DNA of 34,315 nucleotides, taken from Microcystis wesenbergii FACHB-1317. Lineage in GTDB: Bacteria > Cyanobacteriota > Cyanobacteriia > Cyanobacteriales > Microcystaceae. Position numbers and translations under genes: made by a program. Position 1 is the stretch's first letter. Each line of letters begins with the position of its first letter. Shown one piece after another: positions 9,229 to 15,831 of the stretch. The notes beneath the pieces were generated by a model that searched no databases, was not told the DNA's origin, and saw only the letters and a list, made by a program, of their open reading frames with translations. The stretch lies in assembly GCF_014696875.1 (NCBI RefSeq), contig NZ_JACJQV010000158.1:1-34315 (forward strand), read 5' to 3'.

Positions 9229-10449
9229 AAAGTAACCGACTAAATAAAGCGATCCACAGAGAATTATCTGACTATCGGCAGATTCTTGGATGGCTTTTTT
9301 TAGTCCTAGAAATACATCGGAACAAGTCTCTAGGTGAGATAATTCTGGACAAATTGAGGTCGCTAATTCCGCTAAGGTTTCAGGATTGGCACTGCTATGA
9401 TCGGGGACGGGAACTAAATATAAACTATCGCCTTTTCTTAACAAAGCTTGGAATATTTCTCGATGATCTTTAGTCGATAAAATTCCCATCACCCAGATAA
9501 TTTTTGGAGCCTTTAAACTATCTACATACTGCCTTAAACCAATAGCAGCAGCAGGATTATGAGCGCCATCTATTAAAATTTCTCGCTGACACCAATTAAC
9601 GGTTTGTAAACGTCCTAACCAGCGAGTTTTTGCCATTCCTTCTTGCACGACTTCATCGCTAATTTGCCAACCTTGCTGACGTAAAATATTAACAACAGCG
9701 ATCGCTATAGCCGAATTAGTTAATTGAAAATCTCCCGCTAAGGATAAAGGATATTCTAACCCTTGATATTTAGCACGATTATCGGCAATTTTTTCGGCAG
9801 CTTCTACCCATACCGTCGGACAATTTAACAGCTTGATTCTCTCCCTAACTACCCCCTGCGCTGATTCCGGTAATTGTCCGATAACTGCGGGACAATTTGC
9901 TTTTAATATCCCTGCTTTTTCGCCGGCAATATCTGCAACCGTCGGCCCTAAATTTTGCCAATGTTCCCGACTAATAGAAGTGATGACAGTAACTAAAGGT
10001 TGAGCGCAAACATTAGTCGCATCTAATCTTCCTCCTAAACCCACTTCCATCACGGCAATATCCACCTTTTCTCTGGCAAAATACAGCCAAGCAGCGGCAG
10101 TAATTACCTCAAATTGAGTAGGACTTTCCTGCTGGGGATCGATAAGCGATTCTATATCTTTAAGCAGGTTTTCTAAAGTCGCGGTTTCAATATTTTCGCC
10201 ATTAATAGAGATTCTTTCCGTCCAATCAATTAAATGGGGAGAAATATAACGTCCGACTTTGTAACCGGCAGTGCTGAGAATAGAGGATAGATAGGCACAA
10301 ACCGAACCTTTGCCATTAGTTCCCGTGACATGAATAATCGGAATTTGATCTTGGGGATTGCCTAAAATCTCCAGCAGATTTTTTATTCTTTCTAAACCGA
10401 GATTAACCCCAAAACGCTGAAAAGATTGCAGTAAAGAATCGATAGTCAT
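9202..10449 (-). CDS. folC: bifunctional dihydrofolate/folylpolyglutamate synthase
   Basis: About 415 residues. It ligates glutamate to dihydropteroate and adds further glutamates to folates in the cytosol. Family motifs are the P-loop VTGTNGKGSVCAYLSSIL, the switch YISPHL with TERISINGENI, EVGLGGRLDATN, then SISREHWQNLGPTVADIAGEKAGI and LIDGAHNPAA. I place the start at ATG 10449-10447 (MTIDSLLQSF); a TTG three codons upstream is possible, but no Shine-Dalgarno favours it. The gene is co-oriented with comB upstream (83-base gap with a hairpin) and converges on the DUF3352 gene with a 27-base overlap. Confidence 0.95.
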   Translation of the reverse strand: MTIDSLLQSFQRFGVNLGLERIKNLLEILGNPQDQIPIIHVTGTNGKGSVCAYLSSILSTAGYKVGRYISPHLIDWTERISINGENIETATLENLLKDIESLIDPQQESPTQFEVITAAAWLYFAREKVDIAVMEVGLGGRLDATNVCAQPLVTVITSISREHWQNLGPTVADIAGEKAGILKANCPAVIGQLPESAQGVVRERIKLLNCPTVWVEAAEKIADNRAKYQGLEYPLSLAGDFQLTNSAIAIAVVNILRQQGWQISDEVVQEGMAKTRWLGRLQTVNWCQREILIDGAHNPAAAIGLRQYVDSLKAPKIIWVMGILSTKDHREIFQALLRKGDSLYLVPVPDHSSANPETLAELATSICPELSHLETCSDVFLGLKKAIQESADSQIILCGSLYLVGYFLGSLLQGK

Positions 10450-10475
10450 GGTTGGCAAACTATAAATAAAGGAAT

Positions 10476-10501
10476 CCGGGTAGGATTGATGCTCCTACCG
10501 G
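10476..10501 (-). terminator. possible terminator or palindrome between comB and folC
   Basis: TAGGA at 10481-10485 pairs with TCCTA at 10493-10497, and the CCGG ends extend the stem to 9-10 pairs with one bulged G. The loop is seven bases. On the minus strand the hairpin is followed by ATTCCTTTATTTATA, a weak T-rich run. It could end comB transcription or be only a palindrome. Confidence 0.35.
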
Positions 10502-10532
10502 CACGGATAACCCTTTCTGTGGGTGGCAATGT

Positions 10533-11258
10533 CTAAAGTTTGACTAAAATGCTCGGTTCTTTTTGGATCGGTAAAACATCAAGAGAGTCAATATTAGCGC
10601 AGTATTTTAAATCTTCTTGACAGTGGAGACGCAAGAGGCGCTGACCGTGACTACAACTGTGGAACATTCCTAAAAGATCATTTTGCCATTGACGATAAAG
10701 AGCGATCGAGGCGATCACCTCATCATTACCGATCGCCATTTGCCCCGATTGTTCTTGTAGCGCATTGGCGATCGCTCCAGCACAGGCCGTATCTTCCAGA
10801 GAATAACCACCTTCCCAACCAGAGCCAACAATCCAGACGGTGTCGGGCTGCCTATCCAATAAGTAATTAACGGCAGCTTGCCGATTGATCATAGCCGCAG
10901 TGATCACGATTGGGGATTCTTCCACTCTTTGCAGAGCGCGAGTGCCGTTAGTGGTACTGATAAACAGACGACGACCTTTCATTAAATCAGGGGTACAATC
11001 GAGGGGAGAATTGCCCAGATCGCAGCCTTCTACTTTCGCGCCACCTCTTTCTCCTGCTCGGAGACGTTTTTCTGGTTGCCAGGTATCACTCACCTGCATC
11101 AGGGTTTTCAGATCGCTGAAGGTTTGCACTGCTTCTGCACCGGCATTGAGGGCAGTGGCGATCGTGGTTGTCGCTCTTAAAACATCGATAACGACGGCGC
11201 AATCGGGTAGAGTATGGACGGGGGTAAGTTCGGGAGTATGATAAATGAAAACCTGCAC
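10533..11258 (-). CDS. comB: ComB-type 2-phosphosulfolactate phosphatase
   Basis: 241 residues, typical for the family. In archaea ComB removes phosphate from 2-phospho-3-sulfolactate on the way to coenzyme M. Cyanobacteria keep homologues although they make no coenzyme M, so the substrate here is uncertain. Motifs seen are [20 protein letters not shown] near the start, [26 protein letters not shown] and [16 protein letters not shown]. The start is GTG at 11258; [11 protein letters not shown] aligns well with the family N-terminus. It lies upstream of folC in the same direction. Confidence 0.9.
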   Translation of the reverse strand: MQVFIYHTPELTPVHTLPDCAVVIDVLRATTTIATALNAGAEAVQTFSDLKTLMQVSDTWQPEKRLRAGERGGAKVEGCDLGNSPLDCTPDLMKGRRLFISTTNGTRALQRVEESPIVITAAMINRQAAVNYLLDRQPDTVWIVGSGWEGGYSLEDTACAGAIANALQEQSGQMAIGNDEVIASIALYRQWQNDLLGMFHSCSHGQRLLRLHCQEDLKYCANIDSLDVLPIQKEPSILVKL

Positions 11259-11597
11259 GAGTTATACCAAGTAAAAAGTAAAAGGGGAAATAAGCTCAAC
11301 ATACCGCCGCTCGGCTTCGCGCGGGCAGAAGAAAGACAAGGCCGATTTTATCACGATGGATGTCAGCTAGTTAAGCTGTTCGTCATTCAAATTGCTGGTG
11401 GAGATCAAGCAAGAGGCAATACCCCCCCGATGTCGGGGGGGCAGGGGGGGTGGGGGGTTGAGGGGCTAATCTCAGAATAAGCGGTTTAAATACGTCTTAG
11501 CTTATCAGTTGAAATGCCCACGCGGATCACAAAATTGGTCAATTGTCAATAGGGTTTGGGATGTTCTCACCCCAGATCGATCATCATAACGAAATGT
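11259..11597. other. intergenic with GC palindrome
   Basis: No gene is supported between comB and xisH, which are divergent. A perfect palindrome lies at 11422-11441: seven C, GATGTC, seven G. G-rich low-complexity sequence follows to about 11460. The same palindrome core recurs at 33496-33516. An 88-codon frame crossing this stretch is made of repeat DNA and comB antisense. Confidence 0.6.
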
Positions 11598-11603
11598 TAT
11601 AAT
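11598..11603 (+). promoter_or_regulatory. candidate -10 box for xisHI
   Basis: A perfect TATAAT lies 33 bases upstream of the xisH ATG in an A/T-rich setting. No good -35 hexamer is seen 17 bases upstream, so this is a weak, -10-only assignment. Confidence 0.35.
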
Positions 11604-11636
11604 TAATAATTATTATGCCTGCTAACTTCAAGATTC

Positions 11637-12053
11637 ATGTCTGCTAAAGATCGTTTTCATGGTGCAGTGAGAAAAGGATTAGAAAAAGAGGGTTGGATCA
11701 TTACGGATGACCCTTTAAGGATTGAAGTGGGTGATGTAGAAATGTATGTCGATTTAGGAGCAGAGCAACTGATAGCCGCAGAAAAAGACAATGAAAAGAT
11801 AGCCGTTGAAATTAAAAGTTTTATCGGTAAATCCAGTATTTCAGAATTTCATACTGCCATTGGACAATTCTTTAATTATCGGGTTGCTTTAGAAGAAAAA
11901 GAACCTAAAAGACAGTTATATTTAGCTGTTCCCTTAGATATTTATTATAGTTTTTTTGAATTGCGATTTATTCAAACTGTCGTTAAACGATTTCAAATTT
12001 ACCTGATTATTTATGATCCGATTGGGGAGGTAATTGTCGCATGGAAAAATTAG
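11637..12053 (+). CDS. xisH: XisH-family protein (fdxN element excision controlling factor homologue)
   Basis: 138 residues. In Anabaena, XisH and XisI are needed with the recombinase XisF for developmental excision of the fdxN element. The family is widespread in cyanobacteria that form no heterocysts, where the role is unknown. The sequence shows a PD-(D/E)XK nuclease-like core: EMYVDLG (Asp39), then IAAEKDNEKIAVEIKSF (Glu58-x-Lys60). The family start MSAKDRFHGAVRKGLEKEGW is intact. It overlaps xisI by 13 bases. No XisF-type recombinase lies in this window, so a classical excision role is not supported by context. Confidence 0.92.
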   Translation: MSAKDRFHGAVRKGLEKEGWIITDDPLRIEVGDVEMYVDLGAEQLIAAEKDNEKIAVEIKSFIGKSSISEFHTAIGQFFNYRVALEEKEPKRQLYLAVPLDIYYSFFELRFIQTVVKRFQIYLIIYDPIGEVIVAWKN

Positions 12054-12376
12054 AACAATATCGTCACTATGTCAAGCAAGTCATTACTGAATATTCTCAG
12101 ATAGGTTCATCTAAAGATCCGATTGAACAACAATTGATTTTTGATACAGTTGGCGATCACTATCAATTGATGTATGTTGGCTGGAAAAATAGACGAAGAT
12201 ATCATGGTTGTGTTTTGCATCTCGATATTAAAAAAGGTAAAATCTGGATACAACATGATGGCACTGAGGTAGGAATTGCCAATGAATTAGTTAATTTAGG
12301 TGTTCCTAAAGAAGATATTGTTTTAGCCTTTCATGAACCCCTAGTCAGAGAATATACAGGGTTTGCGGTGGGTTAA
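12041..12376 (+). CDS. xisI: XisI-family protein
   Basis: 111 residues, the full family length. It has the N-terminal EQYRHYVKQVITEYSQIG helix, the block QLIFDTVGDHYQLMYVGW, then RRYHGCVLHLDIKKGKIWIQ and the C-terminal LVNLGVPKEDIVLAFHEP. It is the usual partner of XisH. The start lies inside xisH, and GGGGAGG at 12024-12030 forms a strong ribosome-binding site, so the two are co-translated. The biochemical activity is unknown. I infer that it binds or restrains the nuclease-like XisH. Confidence 0.93.
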   Translation: MEKLEQYRHYVKQVITEYSQIGSSKDPIEQQLIFDTVGDHYQLMYVGWKNRRRYHGCVLHLDIKKGKIWIQHDGTEVGIANELVNLGVPKEDIVLAFHEPLVREYTGFAVG

Positions 12377-12501
12377 TCTTAATCAGAGAAAAGCGCCAAA
12401 TTCGCCTAACCTAATCATAGCTTAGGCGACAAACAGGATCAGCAAGAGATTTCGATTTTTTTACCTTTCTGTATTTTTTTGTTAACAAAACTTAACAATT
12501 A
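12377..12501. other. 3' flank of xisI
   Basis: No gene. One inverted repeat, CGCCTAA (12403-12409) with TTAGGCG (12422-12428), has a 12-base loop and no T-run after it on the plus strand, so it is a poor intrinsic terminator. A T-rich stretch follows. Confidence 0.4.
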
Positions 12502-12672
12502 TCGGCAAAATTTTGCTTGCTTTTATCGGCAGATTTTGAGATAATATTTTTAAAAGATTTTATTTATAATGGGAATCTGTGCGCTTAAAAAAATTTTGCA
12601 AAGATTCCCATTATAAGAAAAGCATAGCGCAAGTCGCCGGCAAAGTCAAGTCCTTCCCCATTAATTATGGGT
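12502..12672. repeat. 171-base hairpin element, copy 1
   Basis: This segment recurs at 12868-13038 with no gaps and 10 differences (161/171 identical). It opens with the palindrome GCAAAATTTTGC (12505-12516). A long hairpin has perfect 14-base arms at 12564-12577 and 12603-12616 around a 25-base loop. A small stem CCCAT/ATGGG closes the segment (12658-12671 area). No open reading frame of note is present. Half of the differences between copies fall in the 25-base loop and none in the 12-base core of the arms. Confidence 0.9.
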
Positions 12673-12867
12673 TGGCTGAAAAAGTAGGGGCGAAGCATTG
12701 GGATAGAAAATCTACGGTTTCAGCGATAGGTTATTGTCCGACTGCTTCGCCCTGACAGGATGCGCTCGCAGATCAAGATGTGGTGAGTCATACCGCACAG
12801 AAAACGGGTTTCTCCGAGAAACCCGTTTTCTACTCATGCAAAAGGCAGATTTAGTATCAGACCAAAT
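12673..12867. repeat. spacer between the 171-base copies, with two further palindromes
   Basis: GGGCGAAGCA (12688-12697) pairs with TGCTTCGCCC (12743-12752) across 45 bases. A near-continuous 31-base palindrome lies at 12800-12830, with arms 12800-12814 and 12816-12830 (GAAAACGGGTTTCTC and its complement). Both look like dispersed palindromic repeats rather than parts of a gene. Confidence 0.75.
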
Positions 12868-13038
12868 TCGGCAAAATTTTGCTTGCTTTTATCGGCAGAT
12901 TTTGGGATAATATTTTTAAAAGATTTTATTCATAATGGGAATCTATGCGTCTAAAAAAATTTTGCACGGATTCCCATTATAAGAAAAGCATAGCGCAAGT
13001 CGCCAGCAAAGTCAAGTCCTTTCCCATTACTTATGGGT
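12868..13038. repeat. 171-base hairpin element, copy 2
   Basis: Second copy, offset by exactly 366 bases from the first. The long hairpin arms are at 12932-12943 and 12969-12980 (12 bases, perfect). The GCAAAATTTTGC palindrome is at 12871-12882 and the closing CCCAT/ATGGG stem near 13023-13037. The outer two base pairs of the copy 1 stem are weakened here by one T-to-C change. Confidence 0.9.
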
Positions 13039-13246
13039 GCGAATTTCCAAGAATCAAAAAAGGGGGTTAGTGGGGGACTGGTGTTGGGGAGATTTTGCTG
13101 GGTTCGGTGAACAGTTATAAGTTATCAGGGATAAATTGTATCCTAAGCTACATTTTTCTGGCTAAAAGGGAAATCTTTATATTTTTTTGACAATCTTCAG
13201 GCACAGTTCTGTATTTCTCAAATTCTACACTTAGGTTTTCCTAAAA
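13039..13246. other. intergenic between repeat copy 2 and tRNA-Met
   Basis: No gene is seen. The stretch holds low-complexity GGGGGTTAGTGGGGG sequence and a single degenerate AGTTATCAG heptamer. T-runs downstream of the tRNA on the minus strand are short; TTTTAGG directly follows the tRNA 3' end. Confidence 0.5.
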
Positions 13247-13320
13247 TGGCTCAGGGCAGATTTGAACTGCCGACCTTGGGCTTATGAGTCCCCTGCTCTG
13301 ACCAACTGAGCTACTAAGCC
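13247..13320 (-). tRNA. trnM: elongator tRNA-Met (CAU)
   Basis: The minus strand folds into a full cloverleaf. The acceptor GGCTTAG pairs with CTGAGCC (one G-U). The D arm is AGCTCAGTTGGTCAGAGC. The anticodon stem-loop is GGGGACTCATAAGCCC with anticodon CAT. The T arm is GTCGGCAGTTCAAATCTGCC. The discriminator A is at 13247 and CCA is not encoded. The acceptor begins with a paired G-C, which fits an elongator rather than the initiator. Confidence 0.95.
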
Positions 13321-13373
13321 GTTGTTTACACAGTTATCAATCATAACACACAATCACCCAATTGCACAAGAGC

Positions 13374-13400
13374 AAAAAAGGGAAGATTTTTTCTTCCCTT
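13374..13400 (-). terminator. intrinsic terminator of the M23 peptidase gene
   Basis: On the minus strand a 9-pair stem AAGGGAAGA/TCTTCCCTT (arms 13392-13400 and 13378-13386) with a five-base loop is followed directly by TTTTTT. It lies 11 bases after the peptidase stop codon. Confidence 0.85.
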
Positions 13401-13411
13401 GGCGGGCATCT

Positions 13412-15265
13412 TTAACGTCTGCCTGGCAGGAAAGCGATGGGATTAACTGCGCCCTGGCCGGAGGGGTGAACCTCGAAATGGAGGTGGGGGCCGGTGCTAA
13501 AGCCGGTGCTACCCATATGGGCGATTGGCTCACCTTGCTGAACAGTTTCGCCGCGACGCACCAGCAGACGGCTGTTATGGGCATAGAGAGTGACGCTACC
13601 ATCGGGGTGACGCAGTTTCACCAGATTGCCATAACCACCCGAATTCCAACCGGAGGCGATTACTTCACCGGCAGCCGCCGCCACAACTGGTGTACCCACT
13701 GGACCGGCGATATCGATGCCGCGATGAGGTCTGCCCCAGCGCCAACCGAAACCGGAGGTTAACACACCTCTAGTGGGCCAGATAAAGCCGGTAAAAATCG
13801 GGGCGGGATTGGGTAAATACTCATCGGGATTAGTGAGGGGAGGAAGGGAAGGTTCTACGGTTTCGCCGACGGGAATTCGGAGGCGGTCATTATATTCTTC
13901 CACATTGGTAGGAGCCGAACCGATAATCTGGGGGGGGGTGCTTTGGTTAGAACGCGAACGAAGGGCGGTCCATTGGGGATTAGGGGTTATTTGCGGCTCA
14001 TCGAGGGTTTCTGTGGGATTATCGACGGGAATAGCGATACTTTTCTGGGTTTCCGAAAGATTAGTTTCCCGCAGATTAGCCACCTCTTGGCGCAGTCTTT
14101 CCCGATAGCTGCCGGTGATATTTTCGGGGAATTCTTCCGTCCCCGTGGTGGCGGTGGCGGCGGGCAAATTTTGCCGATTGCTGGGGTTAAAGGACAATCT
14201 AGGGCGATCGCCGACTAAGGGGGTAAGATTTTGATTAACTCTAGCGTTGGCAGAGCGATCGGGAATCACTAGGGTTTGATTAACTTTAATCTGATTGGGG
14301 TTGTCAATGCCGTTTTCCCTGGCTAATTCGGCGGGGGTGATGCCGAGAGCGCGAGCGATCGTGTTTAAGGTATCCCCGGGCCGAACCCGATAAACTTGGT
14401 TTTCTGGGGGAACTATGACCCGAGGATTGGGAACGGCGGGAATTTCAGTCACAGGAGCCGGATTTCGTAGGGCGACGCTGGGAATTTCCGGTCTGCTGGT
14501 TAAGGGAGGATTAACGGGAATTGTGGCTACCGGGCGATCGCTTTCAGGGGTGGGAACGGGAATCGGGATCACCTGGCCAGTTGGTCGGGGGGATTCTTCG
14601 GGAGCAGTAACGGGAATCTCGACGCTAGTTGGCGAATTATCGGGAACGAGAGCGGTAGTTTCGGTGACGATTACCGTTTCCCCGGAATTGGACTGATGGG
14701 GGTTTTCCTCGGTTCGCAAGGCGGCCAAACTTTCTTGGAGACGTTGACGGGTTTGACGCAGACTAGCAGAGGAACTATCCAACTGCTCAGGAGTTGCTGC
14801 CGGGGCTGCCGGGGGCAACTGCTCAGGAGTGGGAATTTTTAAGGTTTGTCCGATAATCAGATCGGAATGGGGGGAGAGATTATTGCGGGTAGCGATCGCT
14901 GTGGGGGTGGTTTGATAGGTGTCGGCTAAACTCCACAGGGATTCTCCCGGTTTTACCTGATGCTCAACCACTGATGTGGCGATGAATTTGACGGTAGCAA
15001 GTGCTTGGGATTGGATTATTTGCGGTTCTTTTAGTTCTTTACCCGCACCTTTTGCTTTTTGGGACAGGTCAATTACTTCCCATTCTAAGGGTACAGAATT
15101 GGCGGCCTGGGCTGATTCTGAGGTGGAGTTGAGAATGCTAGGTACTCCCAGAGAGAGTGCTAATCCCAGCAGGGCAGCCGAGCAACGGACTCGGTTAGAC
15201 TCAGCAGTGCAATTCTGTTCTGGGGTAGCGGATGTCATGGGGTTGTGGATAAAAGTCTCTTTCAA
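13412..15265 (-). CDS. LysM-domain M23 family cell-wall endopeptidase (NlpD/LytM-like)
   Basis: 617 residues. It probably binds and cleaves, or regulates cleavage of, peptidoglycan outside the inner membrane. A hydrophobic segment at 29-45 (ALLGLALSLGVPSIL) suggests an exported protein. LysM repeats lie at about 101-145 (VKPGESLWSLADTYQTTPTA) and 290-335 (YRVRPGDTLNTIARALGITP), separated by a Pro/Thr-rich linker. The M23 domain covers 490-615, with zinc ligands His514 and Asp518 in HRGID and His596 in HLHFE, plus His563 in LYAH. All ligands are present, so it should be active. I use TTG at 15265 because GGAGG lies five bases upstream; an ATG at codon 10 is the alternative. It has its own terminator and a long leader. 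Confidence 0.93.
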   Translation of the reverse strand: MKETFIHNPMTSATPEQNCTAESNRVRCSAALLGLALSLGVPSILNSTSESAQAANSVPLEWEVIDLSQKAKGAGKELKEPQIIQSQALATVKFIATSVVEHQVKPGESLWSLADTYQTTPTAIATRNNLSPHSDLIIGQTLKIPTPEQLPPAAPAATPEQLDSSSASLRQTRQRLQESLAALRTEENPHQSNSGETVIVTETTALVPDNSPTSVEIPVTAPEESPRPTGQVIPIPVPTPESDRPVATIPVNPPLTSRPEIPSVALRNPAPVTEIPAVPNPRVIVPPENQVYRVRPGDTLNTIARALGITPAELARENGIDNPNQIKVNQTLVIPDRSANARVNQNLTPLVGDRPRLSFNPSNRQNLPAATATTGTEEFPENITGSYRERLRQEVANLRETNLSETQKSIAIPVDNPTETLDEPQITPNPQWTALRSRSNQSTPPQIIGSAPTNVEEYNDRLRIPVGETVEPSLPPLTNPDEYLPNPAPIFTGFIWPTRGVLTSGFGWRWGRPHRGIDIAGPVGTPVVAAAAGEVIASGWNSGGYGNLVKLRHPDGSVTLYAHNSRLLVRRGETVQQGEPIAHMGSTGFSTGPHLHFEVHPSGQGAVNPIAFLPGRR

Positions 15266-15493
15266 ACAGACCTCCTGTGGTGTAAAGAGTTAGCTAGAAC
15301 CAGTCAATTCAGCCGATGATTCTAGCTTTCAGCATTAGCCTTGAGGCTAGAGTAGAAGTTAGGCCACTTTCTTTTTAGTCAAAATACCTAAAGGTGACTT
15401 TTAGGTGAGATTAACTTAGATTTGGCAATCATGCAAGTCTCCCTCTGACCATTAGCACCGGGATCACGGCAAGTTGGTGACATTTTGAATGTC
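15266..15493 (-). promoter_or_regulatory. structured-looking 5' leader of the M23 peptidase gene
   Basis: About 230 non-coding bases with several inverted repeats: GACATT/AATGTC (15479-15493), ACCTAAA/TTTAGGT (15386-15406) and TAGCC/GGCTA (15336-15349). Segments 15293-15299 (GCTAGAA), 15320-15326 (TTCTAGC), 15336-15340 and 15346-15351 can pair in mutually exclusive ways, as in switching leaders. C-di-AMP (ydaO) riboswitches often precede wall hydrolase genes, but I could not fit that consensus here. The call is inference. Confidence 0.4.
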
Positions 15494-15662
15494 CAGATAG
15501 ACGATGCTCTATCTCAGATGTTCCAAGCTGATCAGCATTTTTCGTCCTGCCAATTTTTGCCAGTTTTTTGATAGAAAATTTTTATCGGTTTTGCCGTTTA
15601 GAAAGAAATTATTAATGATTCGCTGCTCGAAAAGAGCAACGATAGCTATTGGGGGGGCAATA
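15494..15662. other. intergenic upstream of the M23 leader
   Basis: No gene is supported. A 76-codon plus-strand frame starting at 15504 runs into the GTGTGGG array and has no recognisable content. Part of the peptidase promoter probably lies here. Confidence 0.4.
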
Positions 15663-15826
15663 ATTAGGGTTTGCGGCAAAAAGTTTTTCGTGGGTGTGGG
15701 GTGTGGGGTGTGGGGTGTGGGGTGTGGGGTGTAGGGTGTAGGGTGTGGGGTGTGGGATTTTACCGATTTTCAGGGAAAAAGTCAAAATTTCGCCTCCCAC
15801 AAGGTTTTTAGATTTAATCAGCCAAC
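15663..15826 (-). repeat. composite MITE-like repeat with nine-copy heptamer array
   Basis: Read on the minus strand it begins near 15826 with GATTAAATCTAAAAACCTTG, passes CTTTTTCCCTGAAAAT, then a CCCACAC heptamer array (nine copies at 15694-15756, seen as GTGTGGG on the plus strand). It ends with AAAAACTTTTTGCCGCA and AACCCTAA. The same succession of blocks occurs at 33330-33568 on the plus strand, and the right half at 2434-2501. It sits immediately downstream of the restriction-methylation gene. Confidence 0.8.
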
Positions 15827-15831
15827 CCTAA

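Noticed and set aside
11214-11480. 88-codon plus-strand frame between comB and xisH
   Set aside because: It begins antisense inside comB and its end is the GC palindrome and low-complexity G-rich DNA.
12403-12428. CGCCTAA/TTAGGCG hairpin after xisI as intrinsic terminator
   Set aside because: The loop is 12 bases and no T-run follows on the plus strand.
13322-13762. 146-codon plus-strand frame over the M23 gene end
   Set aside because: It is antisense to the conserved M23 catalytic domain and starts across the terminator.
15266-15493. Assignment of the M23 leader as a c-di-AMP (ydaO) riboswitch
   Set aside because: Gene context fits, but the conserved core elements of that riboswitch could not be located by eye, so it was kept as an unassigned leader.
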